64,000 nucleotides of DNA from Sialis fuliginosa (taxonomy: Eukaryota > Arthropoda > Insecta > Megaloptera > Sialidae): positions 8,618,001 to 8,682,000 of the forward strand of contig OY540815.1 in assembly GCA_961205875.1 (NCBI GenBank). The letters are read 5' to 3'. The position numbers and the translations under genes are program-made. Of this stretch, positions 25,228-37,000 are shown piece after piece (position 1 is the stretch's first letter; the number at the start of each line of letters is the position of its first letter). The notes under the pieces are model-generated. The model was given only the letters and a program-made list of their open reading frames with translations. It did not search any database and was not told the origin of the DNA.

Positions 25228-25885
25228 TACACGCAGTTCAATAGTGCGTCCGGCTTTCCTAGCCTACTTCGGTGCATAAAAATGTGATGAAATGGTTATT
25301 TTTATAAAAAGTATTGAATATCTCAGATACTATGGGGTTTAGACATAGGATATCCCCTATACAAATTGAAAAGTAGAAAAAAAACCATCGAATCGTGAAA
25401 TAAAAAAGGGAGTCACATTTGAAAAAAACGAGTTTTATCATTTTAAAGATTGCAAATTTTGGCATTTTTTTATTAACACCCTGTAGAACTAAATTAAAAT
25501 TGTTTATTATCGAAATGTTACTCTTTATCAGGACTAACATTATTGCTGAAAAAAATCATCGCTTTAAAAAAACGAGGTTGCTACGATTTTTTATAGTTGA
25601 GCCTGCATATGGATTATTTTTCGAAAAAAAAAATATAATTTGGCAACACTGTCATTAATTCAAAAAATGAACAGACGTTTATGTAGAGGTTAAAAAATAA
25701 CATCCGAAAACTGAAAACGTTACAGGGTGTTCCATTTAAAAAAATCATTGTTTTTGTTATAGCGCAAAAATGGGACAACCTGACGTTGATCTTTTCAAAC
25801 CAATAATATTATGTACCAAACTTTTTTTCTATCTCCTACAAGAAGTGCGCTAGGAAAGCCAAACGCACTATTGAACTATCCTGTA
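25228..25885. mobile_element. TIR element, about 658 bp
   Basis: The left end has AGTTCAATAGTGCGTCCGGC and the right end the inverse, with GGCTTTCCTAGC in both, giving TIRs of about 40 bp. TA bounds the element (TACACG... and ...CCTGTA). An internal CAGGGTGTTCCATTT lies at about 25722. The overlapping frames at 25259-25658 are not recognisable proteins. The left 63 bp are missing from the second copy, because the tandem duplication starts at 25291. Confidence 0.75.
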
Positions 25886-26404
25886 CATAGATAGCAACCA
25901 TCAACTGAAAAAATTTCATATAAAAAGAGTTAAAACTGTATCTTTATTTAGCAATATTTCTTATTTCTTCATAAACATAATACACCGTTTCGTAGTTTCA
26001 ATTTGTTTCGCTTGAACGTAGAAGAAAAAGCTTTTCATGCGAGAAGATCAACGCAGAAAATATGGCTCATTGTTTGCCATCAACTTGAAAATATATTTCA
26101 GTTATGGACTTCCACCATCTTTACTTATATAACCTATACTATACAAAATAATAATAATAATAATAATACGAAAAAACACATTACATTTAATGCTACTGTT
26201 ATACAAAATAAGTTAAAGTTTTTAATTTATTTATATTATTATCAAGTTGTATTATAAAATTAAATCTTCAGTAAATATGTTTAGCATAATATGATTTCAA
26301 ACCCCCACGTAACTAACTCCTTAAAAGTAAACATTGAATCAAATATTATTCAAAGAGTTAGTTATATTTTGTAAAAAACTTTACTTATTATATGCTGATT
26401 AATA

Positions 26405-26963
26405 TACAGATTGTTTGGTTCGGTGATACGAATATTTTGAAGGAAGGTAGAATAAGTCATTTGGAAGTGATTTAAGCAAATGTACCTATATACAAAGTGC
26501 AACAGTTTTTTTATATGGGGCATTTTAGTAATTTTTTTTTTAAAAACCCAGAATTATACATGTTAATAGTAAAATTTCAAAAGTTAAAGAGCCTATATTT
26601 TTTAAATATGATTTTTATATTACTTAAATATCTATACTACACTATCAGATCAAAATAAAATTTATGAATAGTAATAAAAAATGGCTGCAATTTTACATTT
26701 TAAAACTTTTATAAAATTATTTCTTTAAAAAATTATTTAATAAAATCTAGTACACTTACAGATGTTTTTAAAAACTGTTCTATTTTATACCCTTTCGAAA
26801 AACCTACTATAATACCTACATGAATTGGCTATTTTTGCTAAAAAAAACTTACTTTTATCCCAAAATATGTAGGATTTTTACATTTTTACAGTAAGTAGAT
26901 CGTAGTATGCTATTTTTAATAAGTCATTCAAAATATTCGTATCGCCGAACCAATCAGCCTGTA
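26405..26963. mobile_element. TIR element, about 560 bp (copy 1)
   Basis: Inverted ends of about 38 bp share TTGGTTCGG, GATACGAATATTTTGA. The outer sequence is TACAGATTG on the left and CAGCCTGTA on the right, TA-bounded. The interior is noncoding. Confidence 0.75.
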
Positions 26964-27145
26964 TAAACTGCTGAACCGATTTTAATGGGACCTATTTGAC
27001 AATTAATATTGCCCAATAAAAATATTTAAAAAAATGAAATAAAATATTAAAATTGATATTTTCTAATTAAAATTTTCAGCAGAAAATCGCGTGGACATTC
27101 ACAGATTTTGAAATATACGCGAGCGAATCCGCGGGGAAATTATAG
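26964..27145 (+). repeat. RTE/SINE-like repeat fragment (copy 1)
   Basis: It carries CTGCTGAACCGATTTTAATG and ends in ACGCGAGCGAATCCGCGGGG, the same kind of tail as at 59590-59620. It is a truncated dispersed repeat. Confidence 0.45.
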
Positions 27146-27501
27146 TAATGATAATCAAAATTAAACAAAAAATATATATTTCAACAAATTATTTCCCCAT
27201 CATCAAAAAATAAAAGCAAAAATGACTTCTAAGAAATAAGGAAACGTTTGTTTTCCAAATCTTCAACAAACTCATACTTCAATGACGTTTATGAAAATAT
27301 ATAAGGATTTTACCATATGAATAAGACATCAACCAGTCGCAGATCTGTTTTGTTTTATCGACGTCATAAAAAATACCACAAATATAACAGAACACATGCG
27401 CATTTTTACAATTCGTACAAATCGTTCAACTTCATACAGTTGTTGATCACGAGCAAGAACAATAAAGAGAATAAATTTCTTGATATTGTAATATACATAT
27501 G

Positions 27502-28086
27502 TACAGTCCCTGGCCAAATTATTAGACGCACTATAAGATTTTATGTAAAATGTTAATTATCAAGTGATACTATACAGTTTTATTGTTTTTACTAGATACA
27601 TACATGTATATTTTTTTATTATCCACTTAATTATCTATTTTTTAACACAAATAAAACATCATTATTATAGAAAAAATATGTATTTATTAAATCTTGAAAA
27701 AAATTGAAATTAATGTAATTAAATGTTAATATTTTGTTGTGCCACCTTTAGCCACTATGAGAGCTTCAATTTTGCGCGGTATGCTATCAATGCAAGACTG
27801 GATGTTGATTTCACACATGAATGATCTTTTCTAAGAGTTACGTTTTGTTTGTGTTTACATCTTTAGCCACTTCTCTTTTCATCAACTCCCACACGTTTTT
27901 AATCGGATTCATATCGGGGCTATTACCCGGCCAATCCAATATTTTGATCTTCCAAAAAAGCTTTAACAGACCGTGCTGTGTGACAGGGAGCTCCATCTTG
28001 CATAAAAATGAATGGTTCCACATTTGGAAACCATTCTCTGAGCTGCGGAATCAACCGATTTTGTAATAATATGGCCATGGACTGTA
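27502..28086 (-). mobile_element. 5'-truncated Tc1-like transposon (copy 1)
   Basis: The transposase 3' end lies left and a TIR of Tc1 type closes the element at 27502 (CAGTCCCTGGCCAAATTATT, TA-bounded). The other end and the N-terminal half of the gene are lost beyond about 28086, where an unrelated AGGGTGTGTCAAAAAA sequence begins. Confidence 0.8.
27726..28086 (-). pseudogene. Tc1-family transposase C-terminal relic (copy 1)
   Basis: Tc1 transposases are nuclear DDE enzymes that cut and rejoin the element ends. The minus strand reads a catalytic-domain segment with MQDGAPCHT (second Asp present), then DWPGNSPDMNPI(K)NVW after one frameshift, and, after another frame change, the usual C-terminal tail ending AKGGTTKY before a stop at 27726. 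The Glu expected in NPIENVW is Lys (AAA). The DNA-binding domain and first catalytic Asp are absent. It is clearly inactive. Confidence 0.88.
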
Positions 28087-28608
28087 TGTATATTAGGGTG
28101 TGTCAAAAAAATGAACATTTGCTCTCGTTACGAAATAAGTTAGTTTGTGACCTTAAATAAATCCCCGCAGGAGGATTACCCTATAGTTCAATTTAAAGGG
28201 TGCCGCAAGGGGGGATCCCGTTTTTCATTTAAATAGCATAGGGAAATGATTCTTTAGTACTAAAGTTGGTAGTACTGATTCATGATAACTGATGAAAAAT
28301 TTTCAAGGACATCATTTTGTAGAAGATAAAATTCTCTACAAAATTGTCTACAAAGTCATGTCTCTCAAATCAATGTATCAAAAGTTACAGGTTTTCAAAG
28401 TGATTTATTTATAAATTGTAGTTATATCATATTTATATGTACTCAAAATACAATTGTAAGTAATAATAAAAATAATAATAATTAAAACAGTTATATTAAC
28501 ATGATGTTATTAAAACAGTACATAACACACATTATTTCCAATTTATACGTACAATAATTAGTATTAGTACCTATCTGTTGAAAACGCCTTGTAAACGTTA
28601 TTCAAGCC

Positions 28609-28871
28609 CAGGCGTGGGTAAAAGCTGGCCCGTGGGCTACATCCTACCTACCTAAGTAATTACTCTGGCCTATAGATATTTTGATTATCATGAATTTTCC
28701 ATGTAAAATCAATTTAAAATGAGCTAAATCTGTATACATCTAAAACTGTGAAATTACATAAGTTATTTTTTGGCAATTCATTTTAAGGGAAGAAAATTAC
28801 CAAATAAAAATAAGACTATCGCGAATAAAATATAATATCCAGCCCCCGTCAAAAGTATTTGCTCACCCCTT
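28609..28871. mobile_element. Possible hAT-like MITE (copy 1)
   Basis: The left end CAGGCGTGGGTAAA and right end TTTGCTCACCCCT are imperfect inverted copies (about 10 of 14), with GGCCCGTGGGCT against AGCCCCCGTC inside. No convincing 8-bp duplication flanks it. Confidence 0.35.
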
Positions 28872-29664
28872 CTTTAGACTATTTTTTTGACAATGGCTGG
28901 CGGGCGCATTATTCAAATTTTAAAATAAATATCAATTGTTTTGAATTTTAAAAATTAATTAATAAAAAATATTTTATATTGTCTTAAAAATTATTTCAGT
29001 GATAATTGATTAACACAGAAACGTCTATTTGGAACCATCATCTCTCATACATACTAAATTCAATTGTAATTTAAAGTATATTTGCATATTATTATTATTA
29101 AAAACGTCTCTAGGATAATATACATGGAAATGACGGGTGTGACATTTAAGAAAAGATGCCCGCTGTAGCATTTTTGAAACACTTTTGTTGTTATGTATCC
29201 ATAGTCTTTCCTAATCTAAGATTTTTATGAACAAACTTCTATGAAAATGTTTTTTATACTCCGCAATATTACAAAAATGTAAATAAAAACAAAATATTGA
29301 TCCATAAAAAAATAATAATAAAATATGTGAAGTTTATTAGATTAATAAATATCTGTACCTCTCATTATTTCCCAGCTCTGATATTCCGGATAAAATATTT
29401 AACAGCAGAATAACACAAAACAGCCGGCAGCTCTTTAGGAAATCGCTGCGAATGTTTCAGACGCAGCAAATAAAATATTTAACAGCCAAAGAATCCACAG
29501 ACAAAAGAAAACCTTAAAATCAATCTCCCGCAACTTTGTAATATCATAAATTGACTACGGTCGAAATGAATACAAATTTTTTCAAGTCACTGCAACTGAC
29601 GATGTCAGTTTCGACGTTTTTAGTTGTAAAAATTAAAATAAAAGTTCTCTTTATACAAATTACT

Positions 29665-30259
29665 AATGGTTATTTTTATAAAAAGTATTGAATATCTCAG
29701 ATACTATGGGGTTTAGACATAGGATATCCCCTATACAAATTGAAAAGTAGAAAAAAAACCATCGAATCGTGAAATAAAAAAGGGAGTCACATTTGAAAAA
29801 AACGAGTTTTATCATTTTAAAGATTGCAAATTTTGGCATTTTTTTATTAACACCCTGTAGAACTAAATTAAAATTGTTTATTATCGAAATGTTACTCTTT
29901 ATCAGGACTAACATTATTGCTGAAAAAAATCATCGCTTTAAAAAAACGAGGTTGCTACGATTTTTTATAGTTGAGCCTGCATATGGATTATTTTTCGAAA
30001 AAAAAAATATAATTTGGCAACACTGTCATTAATTCAAAAAATGAACAGACGTTTATGTAGAGGTTAAAAAATAACATCCGAAAACTGAAAACGTTACAGG
30101 GTGTTCCATTTAAAAAAATCATTGTTTTTGTTATAGCGCAAAAATGGGACAACCTGACGTTGATCTTTTCAAACCAATAATATTATGTACCAAACTTTTT
30201 TTCTATCTCCTACAAGAAGTGCGCTAGGAAAGCCAAACGCACTATTGAACTATCCTGTA
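29665..30259. mobile_element. Left-truncated TIR element (copy 2)
   Basis: Right portion of the element at 25228-25885; only the right TIR (about 30220-30259) is present. Confidence 0.75.
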
Positions 30260-30778
30260 CATAGATAGCAACCATCAACTGAAAAAATTTCATATAAAAA
30301 GAGTTAAAACTGTATCTTTATTTAGCAATATTTCTTATTTCTTCATAAACATAATACACCGTTTCGTAGTTTCAATTTGTTTCGCTTGAACGTAGAAGAA
30401 AAAGCTTTTCATGCGAGAAGATCAACGCAGAAAATATGGCTCATTGTTTGCCATCAACTTGAAAATATATTTCAGTTATGGACTTCCACCATCTTTACTT
30501 ATATAACCTATACTATACAAAATAATAATAATAATAATAATACGAAAAAACACATTACATTTAATGCTACTGTTATACAAAATAAGTTAAAGTTTTTAAT
30601 TTATTTATATTATTATCAAGTTGTATTATAAAATTAAATCTTCAGTAAATATGTTTAGCATAATATGATTTCAAACCCCCACGTAACTAACTCCTTAAAA
30701 GTAAACATTGAATCAAATATTATTCAAAGAGTTAGTTATATTTTGTAAAAAACTTTACTTATTATATGCTGATTAATA

Positions 30779-31337
30779 TACAGATTGTTTGGTTCGGTGA
30801 TACGAATATTTTGAAGGAAGGTAGAATAAGTCATTTGGAAGTGATTTAAGCAAATGTACCTATATACAAAGTGCAACAGTTTTTTTATATGGGGCATTTT
30901 AGTAATTTTTTTTTTAAAAACCCAGAATTATACATGTTAATAGTAAAATTTCAAAAGTTAAAGAGCCTATATTTTTTAAATATGATTTTTATATTACTTA
31001 AATATCTATACTACACTATCAGATCAAAATAAAATTTATGAATAGTAATAAAAAATGGCTGCAATTTTACATTTTAAAACTTTTATAAAATTATTTCTTT
31101 AAAAAATTATTTAATAAAATCTAGTACACTTACAGATGTTTTTAAAAACTGTTCTATTTTATACCCTTTCGAAAAACCTACTATAATACCTACATGAATT
31201 GGCTATTTTTGCTAAAAAAAACTTACTTTTATCCCAAAATATGTAGGATTTTTACATTTTTACAGTAAGTAGATCGTAGTATGCTATTTTTAATAAGTCA
31301 TTCAAAATATTCGTATCGCCGAACCAATCAGCCTGTA
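30779..31337. mobile_element. TIR element, about 560 bp (copy 2)
   Basis: Duplicate of 26405-26963. Confidence 0.75.
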
Positions 31338-31875
31338 TAAACTGCTGAACCGATTTTAATGGGACCTATTTGACAATTAATATTGCCCAATAAAAATATT
31401 TAAAAAAATGAAATAAAATATTAAAATTGATATTTTCTAATTAAAATTTTCAGCAGAAAATCGCGTGGACATTCACAGATTTTGAAATATACGCGAGCGA
31501 ATCCGCGGGGAAATTATAGTAATGATAATCAAAATTAAACAAAAAATATATATTTCAACAAATTATTTCCCCATCATCAAAAAATAAAAGCAAAAATGAC
31601 TTCTAAGAAATAAGGAAACGTTTGTTTTCCAAATCTTCAACAAACTCATACTTCAATGACGTTTATGAAAATATATAAGGATTTTACCATATGAATAAGA
31701 CATCAACCAGTCGCAGATCTGTTTTGTTTTATCGACGTCATAAAAAATACCACAAATATAACAGAACACATGCGCATTTTTACAATTCGTACAAATCGTT
31801 CAACTTCATACAGTTGTTGATCACGAGCAAGAACAATAAAGAGAATAAATTTCTTGATATTGTAATATACATATG

Positions 31876-32460
31876 TACAGTCCCTGGCCAAATTATTAGA
31901 CGCACTATAAGATTTTATGTAAAATGTTAATTATCAAGTGATACTATACAGTTTTATTGTTTTTACTAGATACATACATGTATATTTTTTTATTATCCAC
32001 TTAATTATCTATTTTTTAACACAAATAAAACATCATTATTATAGAAAAAATATGTATTTATTAAATCTTGAAAAAAATTGAAATTAATGTAATTAAATGT
32101 TAATATTTTGTTGTGCCACCTTTAGCCACTATGAGAGCTTCAATTTTGCGCGGTATGCTATCAATGCAAGACTGGATGTTGATTTCACACATGAATGATC
32201 TTTTCTAAGAGTTACGTTTTGTTTGTGTTTACATCTTTAGCCACTTCTCTTTTCATCAACTCCCACACGTTTTTAATCGGATTCATATCGGGGCTATTAC
32301 CCGGCCAATCCAATATTTTGATCTTCCAAAAAAGCTTTAACAGACCGTGCTGTGTGACAGGGAGCTCCATCTTGCATAAAAATGAATGGTTCCACATTTG
32401 GAAACCATTCTCTGAGCTGCGGAATCAACCGATTTTGTAATAATATGGCCATGGACTGTA
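31876..32460 (-). mobile_element. 5'-truncated Tc1-like transposon (copy 2)
   Basis: Duplicate of 27502-28086 with the same TIR and the same truncation. Confidence 0.8.
32100..32460 (-). pseudogene. Tc1-family transposase relic (copy 2)
   Basis: Carries the same frameshifts and the same Glu-to-Lys change as copy 1. It therefore arose by the segmental duplication and not by an independent transposition. Confidence 0.88.
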
Positions 32461-32982
32461 TGTATATTAGGGTGTGTCAAAAAAATGAACATTTGCTCTC
32501 GTTACGAAATAAGTTAGTTTGTGACCTTAAATAAATCCCCGCAGGAGGATTACCCTATAGTTCAATTTAAAGGGTGCCGCAAGGGGGGATCCCGTTTTTC
32601 ATTTAAATAGCATAGGGAAATGATTCTTTAGTACTAAAGTTGGTAGTACTGATTCATGATAACTGATGAAAAATTTTCAAGGACATCATTTTGTAGAAGA
32701 TAAAATTCTCTACAAAATTGTCTACAAAGTCATGTCTCTCAAATCAATGTATCAAAAGTTACAGGTTTTCAAAGTGATTTATTTATAAATTGTAGTTATA
32801 TCATATTTATATGTACTCAAAATACAATTGTAAGTAATAATAAAAATAATAATAATTAAAACAGTTATATTAACATGATGTTATTAAAACAGTACATAAC
32901 ACACATTATTTCCAATTTATACGTACAATAATTAGTATTAGTACCTATCTGTTGAAAACGCCTTGTAAACGTTATTCAAGCC

Positions 32983-33245
32983 CAGGCGTGGGTAAAAGCT
33001 GGCCCGTGGGCTACATCCTACCTACCTAAGTAATTACTCTGGCCTATAGATATTTTGATTATCATGAATTTTCCATGTAAAATCAATTTAAAATGAGCTA
33101 AATCTGTATACATCTAAAACTGTGAAATTACATAAGTTATTTTTTGGCAATTCATTTTAAGGGAAGAAAATTACCAAATAAAAATAAGACTATCGCGAAT
33201 AAAATATAATATCCAGCCCCCGTCAAAAGTATTTGCTCACCCCTT
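32983..33245. mobile_element. Possible hAT-like MITE (copy 2)
   Basis: Duplicate of 28609-28871; the same weak TIRs. Confidence 0.35.
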
Positions 33246-34042
33246 CTTTAGACTATTTTTTTGACAATGGCTGGCGGGCGCATTATTCAAATTTTAAAAT
33301 AAATATCAATTGTTTTGAATTTTAAAAATTAATTAATAAAAAATATTTTATATTGTCTTAAAAATTATTTCAGTGATAATTGATTAACACAGAAACGTCT
33401 ATTTGGAACCATCATCTCTCATACATACTAAATTCAATTGTAATTTAAAGTATATTTGCATATTATTATTATTAAAAACGTCTCTAGGATAATATACATG
33501 GAAATGACGGGTGTGACATTTAAGAAAAGATGCCCGCTGTAGCATTTTTGAAACACTTTTGTTGTTATGTATCCATAGTCTTTCCTAATCTAAGATTTTT
33601 ATGAACAAACTTCTATGAAAATGTTTTTTATACTCCGCAATATTACAAAAATGTAAATAAAAACAAAATATTGATCCATAAAAAAATAATAATAAAATAT
33701 GTGAAGTTTATTAGATTAATAAATATCTGTACCTCTCATTATTTCCCAGCTCTGATATTCCGGATAAAATATTTAACAGCAGAATAACACAAAACAGCCG
33801 GCAGCTCTTTAGGAAATCGCTGCGAATGTTTCAGACGCAGCAAATAAAATATTTAACAGCCAAAGAATCCACAGACAAAAGAAAACCTTAAAATCAATCT
33901 CCCGCAACTTTGTAATATCATAAATTGACTACGGTCGAAATGAATACAAATTTTTTCAAGTCACTGCAACTGACGATGTCAGTTTCGACGTTTTTAGTTG
34001 TAAAAATTAAAATAAAAGTTCTCTTTATACAAATTACTAAAG

Positions 34043-37000
34043 TAGTATAGTAAAAATAACTCAAAAAACACGTCGAGCGGAATTCTCTGGGAACAGCAAA
34101 ATTTTTATGCCATAATGTAGGGGGGACATTGTAGTTTCACCACCCAAAAGTCCCACGAGTTAAACCTTGTGCTAACTCGGGGAGCCCCATTCAAAGTTGG
34201 ATTTTGTGCAAATATTTTTTCATTTTTCTAGCTCATAAAAATACAGATATCTCGAGAACAAAAGTAGATATCGAAAAAAATGTTGCTGTTTTAGAATTGC
34301 TATAAAATACCCAACAATATGACTAAATAATATTAGAACCTATACTCAAACGTTTAGGTGTCACGTTCATTTGTTTATCAAAAATCGCTGTAATTTTATT
34401 GATTTTTCAATTCCATACTTTTTCATTACATTATTAAGAATGAAAAAAAAATTGTTTTTTACTTTTTGTAATTTTTATCTTATTCTACGTTTAATTTCCT
34501 TTAAAAATCTGTCATGGATTTTGATCTAAAAAAATTGTGTGAACACGTAAATAAAATTTCAAAAAAGTATTATTTAGTTTGCAAATTAAATGAATGTTAA
34601 ATTAATTGTATACGGTTTTTCAAAAACATTAAATATTTCACTAACCCGTCATACTATCTGCAAAATTTTAGGCATTTTGGAATCGCTATGAAATTTTAAT
34701 AATATTATAGGTGCACAGAAAAAAATATTTAAACACTGTGAACATATATGGGGCGGTTTTTCAGGAAACTGCATAAAAATTACAGTCTATGAATTCATAC
34801 ATGACTGTGCTCCTTTAAATAATTCCTAGTACTATGATGTCTGTTACATATATAGTGCCCATGCATGTACGTTTATATAAAAAAAAATTCCGCGATTAAA
34901 CCATTCAAAAAAAAATTACAGTCATTTTAACTAGTGAACTGAATTTTATTTTTTCGTAATTTGGTATAATCAAGATATCTCCTAAACAAATGAAGATACA
35001 TGCAAGTACCATCACATCAAAATACGTAAAATTTTATATGCTACAACTTTTATGAAAAGTATTTTTTGTTATCTTTATTCTAAATGGTTAATAAATCTAC
35101 GCGAAAATTTATTTTTAGAGGGGCCGACCAAAAATAAGCTAGTTTTGATTTTTTTCTGGCGCTAATGTGAAGAATTGATAAAAAATAAGTAACACTAATC
35201 TTAGAGGATAATAATTTGCAAACTCTCTGAGAATTAAATTTTAGTAAGATTATATATAACAGAAATATTTAATTTTAAAGTGCTCAAAAAAATGACATTT
35301 TACATCAAGATTGTTGTACAGAGTAAGCTATGGAAATTAACACTGTGCAGAGAAAAACATTGACGAAGTTAAAAATTGGGAAAGATGTTACCAAATATCT
35401 ATAGTTTGTTATAATAAACCATTATCAGTAATCAAATTTTTAATTCAACCCCTATATTGAAAAAACTACCCTTAGTGTATAACTCTCAACTTATGTTCTC
35501 GATTTTCATGAAAACGGTATATCGCACGAAAAAAATGTATGGAACTAATTGTGTAGAGAGTAAAATTTTCAATTGATAACAAATAGCATATTAATTGAGT
35601 TATTTGAAATTACGGCGTTATTCAAAGGTTTATAAACGAGGCCAAAAAACATATTAAATGTTGGTTATTTCTGAACGGCACAGACATTTTTTTGCCAAAC
35701 TTTGTAAATATAAACTACTTACACTATTATATAGTCACACCAAATTCCCAATCGATCAATGCCATAGAAAAAAAGTTATAGCCAGTTTAATTTAAAAAAA
35801 TTTTATCAAAAGTGTGAATTTTGTAATATTGATATGCTGTTATAATCAAAATTTACGAAAAATTTTCATAACAATATAAGTCTCTTAAAAATTCTGATAT
35901 TAATTTGAAATTTCACAATAATGATGGCTGTAGTTTATTTTCAATGCTCAGTAATTAACAATTGTGTATGTTAATTTATAGGGGTTTTACAGCTCTTTAA
36001 GTGCGCAAAAATGAATAGTGTTAATTTTAAATTCCAAAACAAAAATATTCAAAAATTGTTTACACCAAAATGAAGATAAAACTAGCACTTTTACATATTT
36101 TATAAAATTATCAGATCCCTTTAGTTTTTAAATGATAACATAATATCAATGTGCTATTTAATCTACCCTATGACACCAACCCCTAAATTAAGATTATGAA
36201 GAATATATGAAGTTGGTCCATAAAGTTTCAAAAATCTTGATAAGGTCTTACGAACAAATATAGAGATTGTATATTTATCAATAAAAGCAAAATATAATAT
36301 TAACAACTACCTATTTATTAACTTTTCAATTCACTACACCGTTTTTATTGAAACTAAATTAATTAAATGAGATGACATAAAAAAAAGGATTTATTCGTTA
36401 AAATAACAAAATATTGAATGCAAAATATGTTAAACTATTCCTTATCTATAAAAAAATTTAAAAATTTTATGGGAGATGTTAACCCTTGAAAGTAGGTTCA
36501 CTACAAGTTAAAACAAAGCGAATGTAATAATTATAGACAAAATCAAAGTTTAGAATTCAAAAATATTTTTTTTTTTAATTTTGACGATTTGGAGTACCTA
36601 CTCAATTTTTTTTAAATTTTATTGATGAATTGACAATCTCTGTATTTGTTTGTAAGACCTTATCAAGATTTTTGAAACTTTATGGACCAACTTCATATAT
36701 TCTTCATAATCTTAATTTAGGGGTTGGTGTCATAGGGTAGATTAAATAGCACATTGATATTATGTTATCATTTAAAAACTAAAGGGATCTGATAATTTTA
36801 TAAAATATGTAAAAGTGCTAGTTTTATCTTCATTTTGGTGTAAACAATTTTTGAATATTTTTGTTTTGGAATTTAAAATTAACACTATTCATTTTTGCGC
36901 ACTTAAAGAGCTGTAAAACCCCTATAAATTAACATACACAATTGTTAATTACTGAGCATTGAAAATAAACTACAGCCATCATTATTGTGAAATTTCAAAT

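Larger units (their letters stand above)
25291..29664 (+). repeat. 4,374-bp tandem duplication, copy 1
   Basis: Positions 25291-29664 recur at 29665-34038 in direct orientation at an offset of exactly 4,374. I found no difference in the stretches compared throughout, including homopolymers and the ATA run. A 2-bp overlap (AA) lies at the junction. The unit contains the right part of one TIR element, a second TIR element, an RTE/SINE-like fragment, a dead Tc1 and a hAT-like element. Confidence 0.95.
29665..34038 (+). repeat. 4,374-bp tandem duplication, copy 2
   Basis: Exact repeat of 25291-29664. It starts inside the sequence of a TIR element, so that element has no left end here. It ends at ATTACTAA, five bases before the left terminus of the large palindrome. 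Confidence 0.95.

Noticed and set aside
25419..26257. Plus-strand frames repeated 4,374 bp downstream, suggestive of a conserved gene pair
   Set aside because: The conservation is fully explained by the exact segmental duplication; no domain is present.
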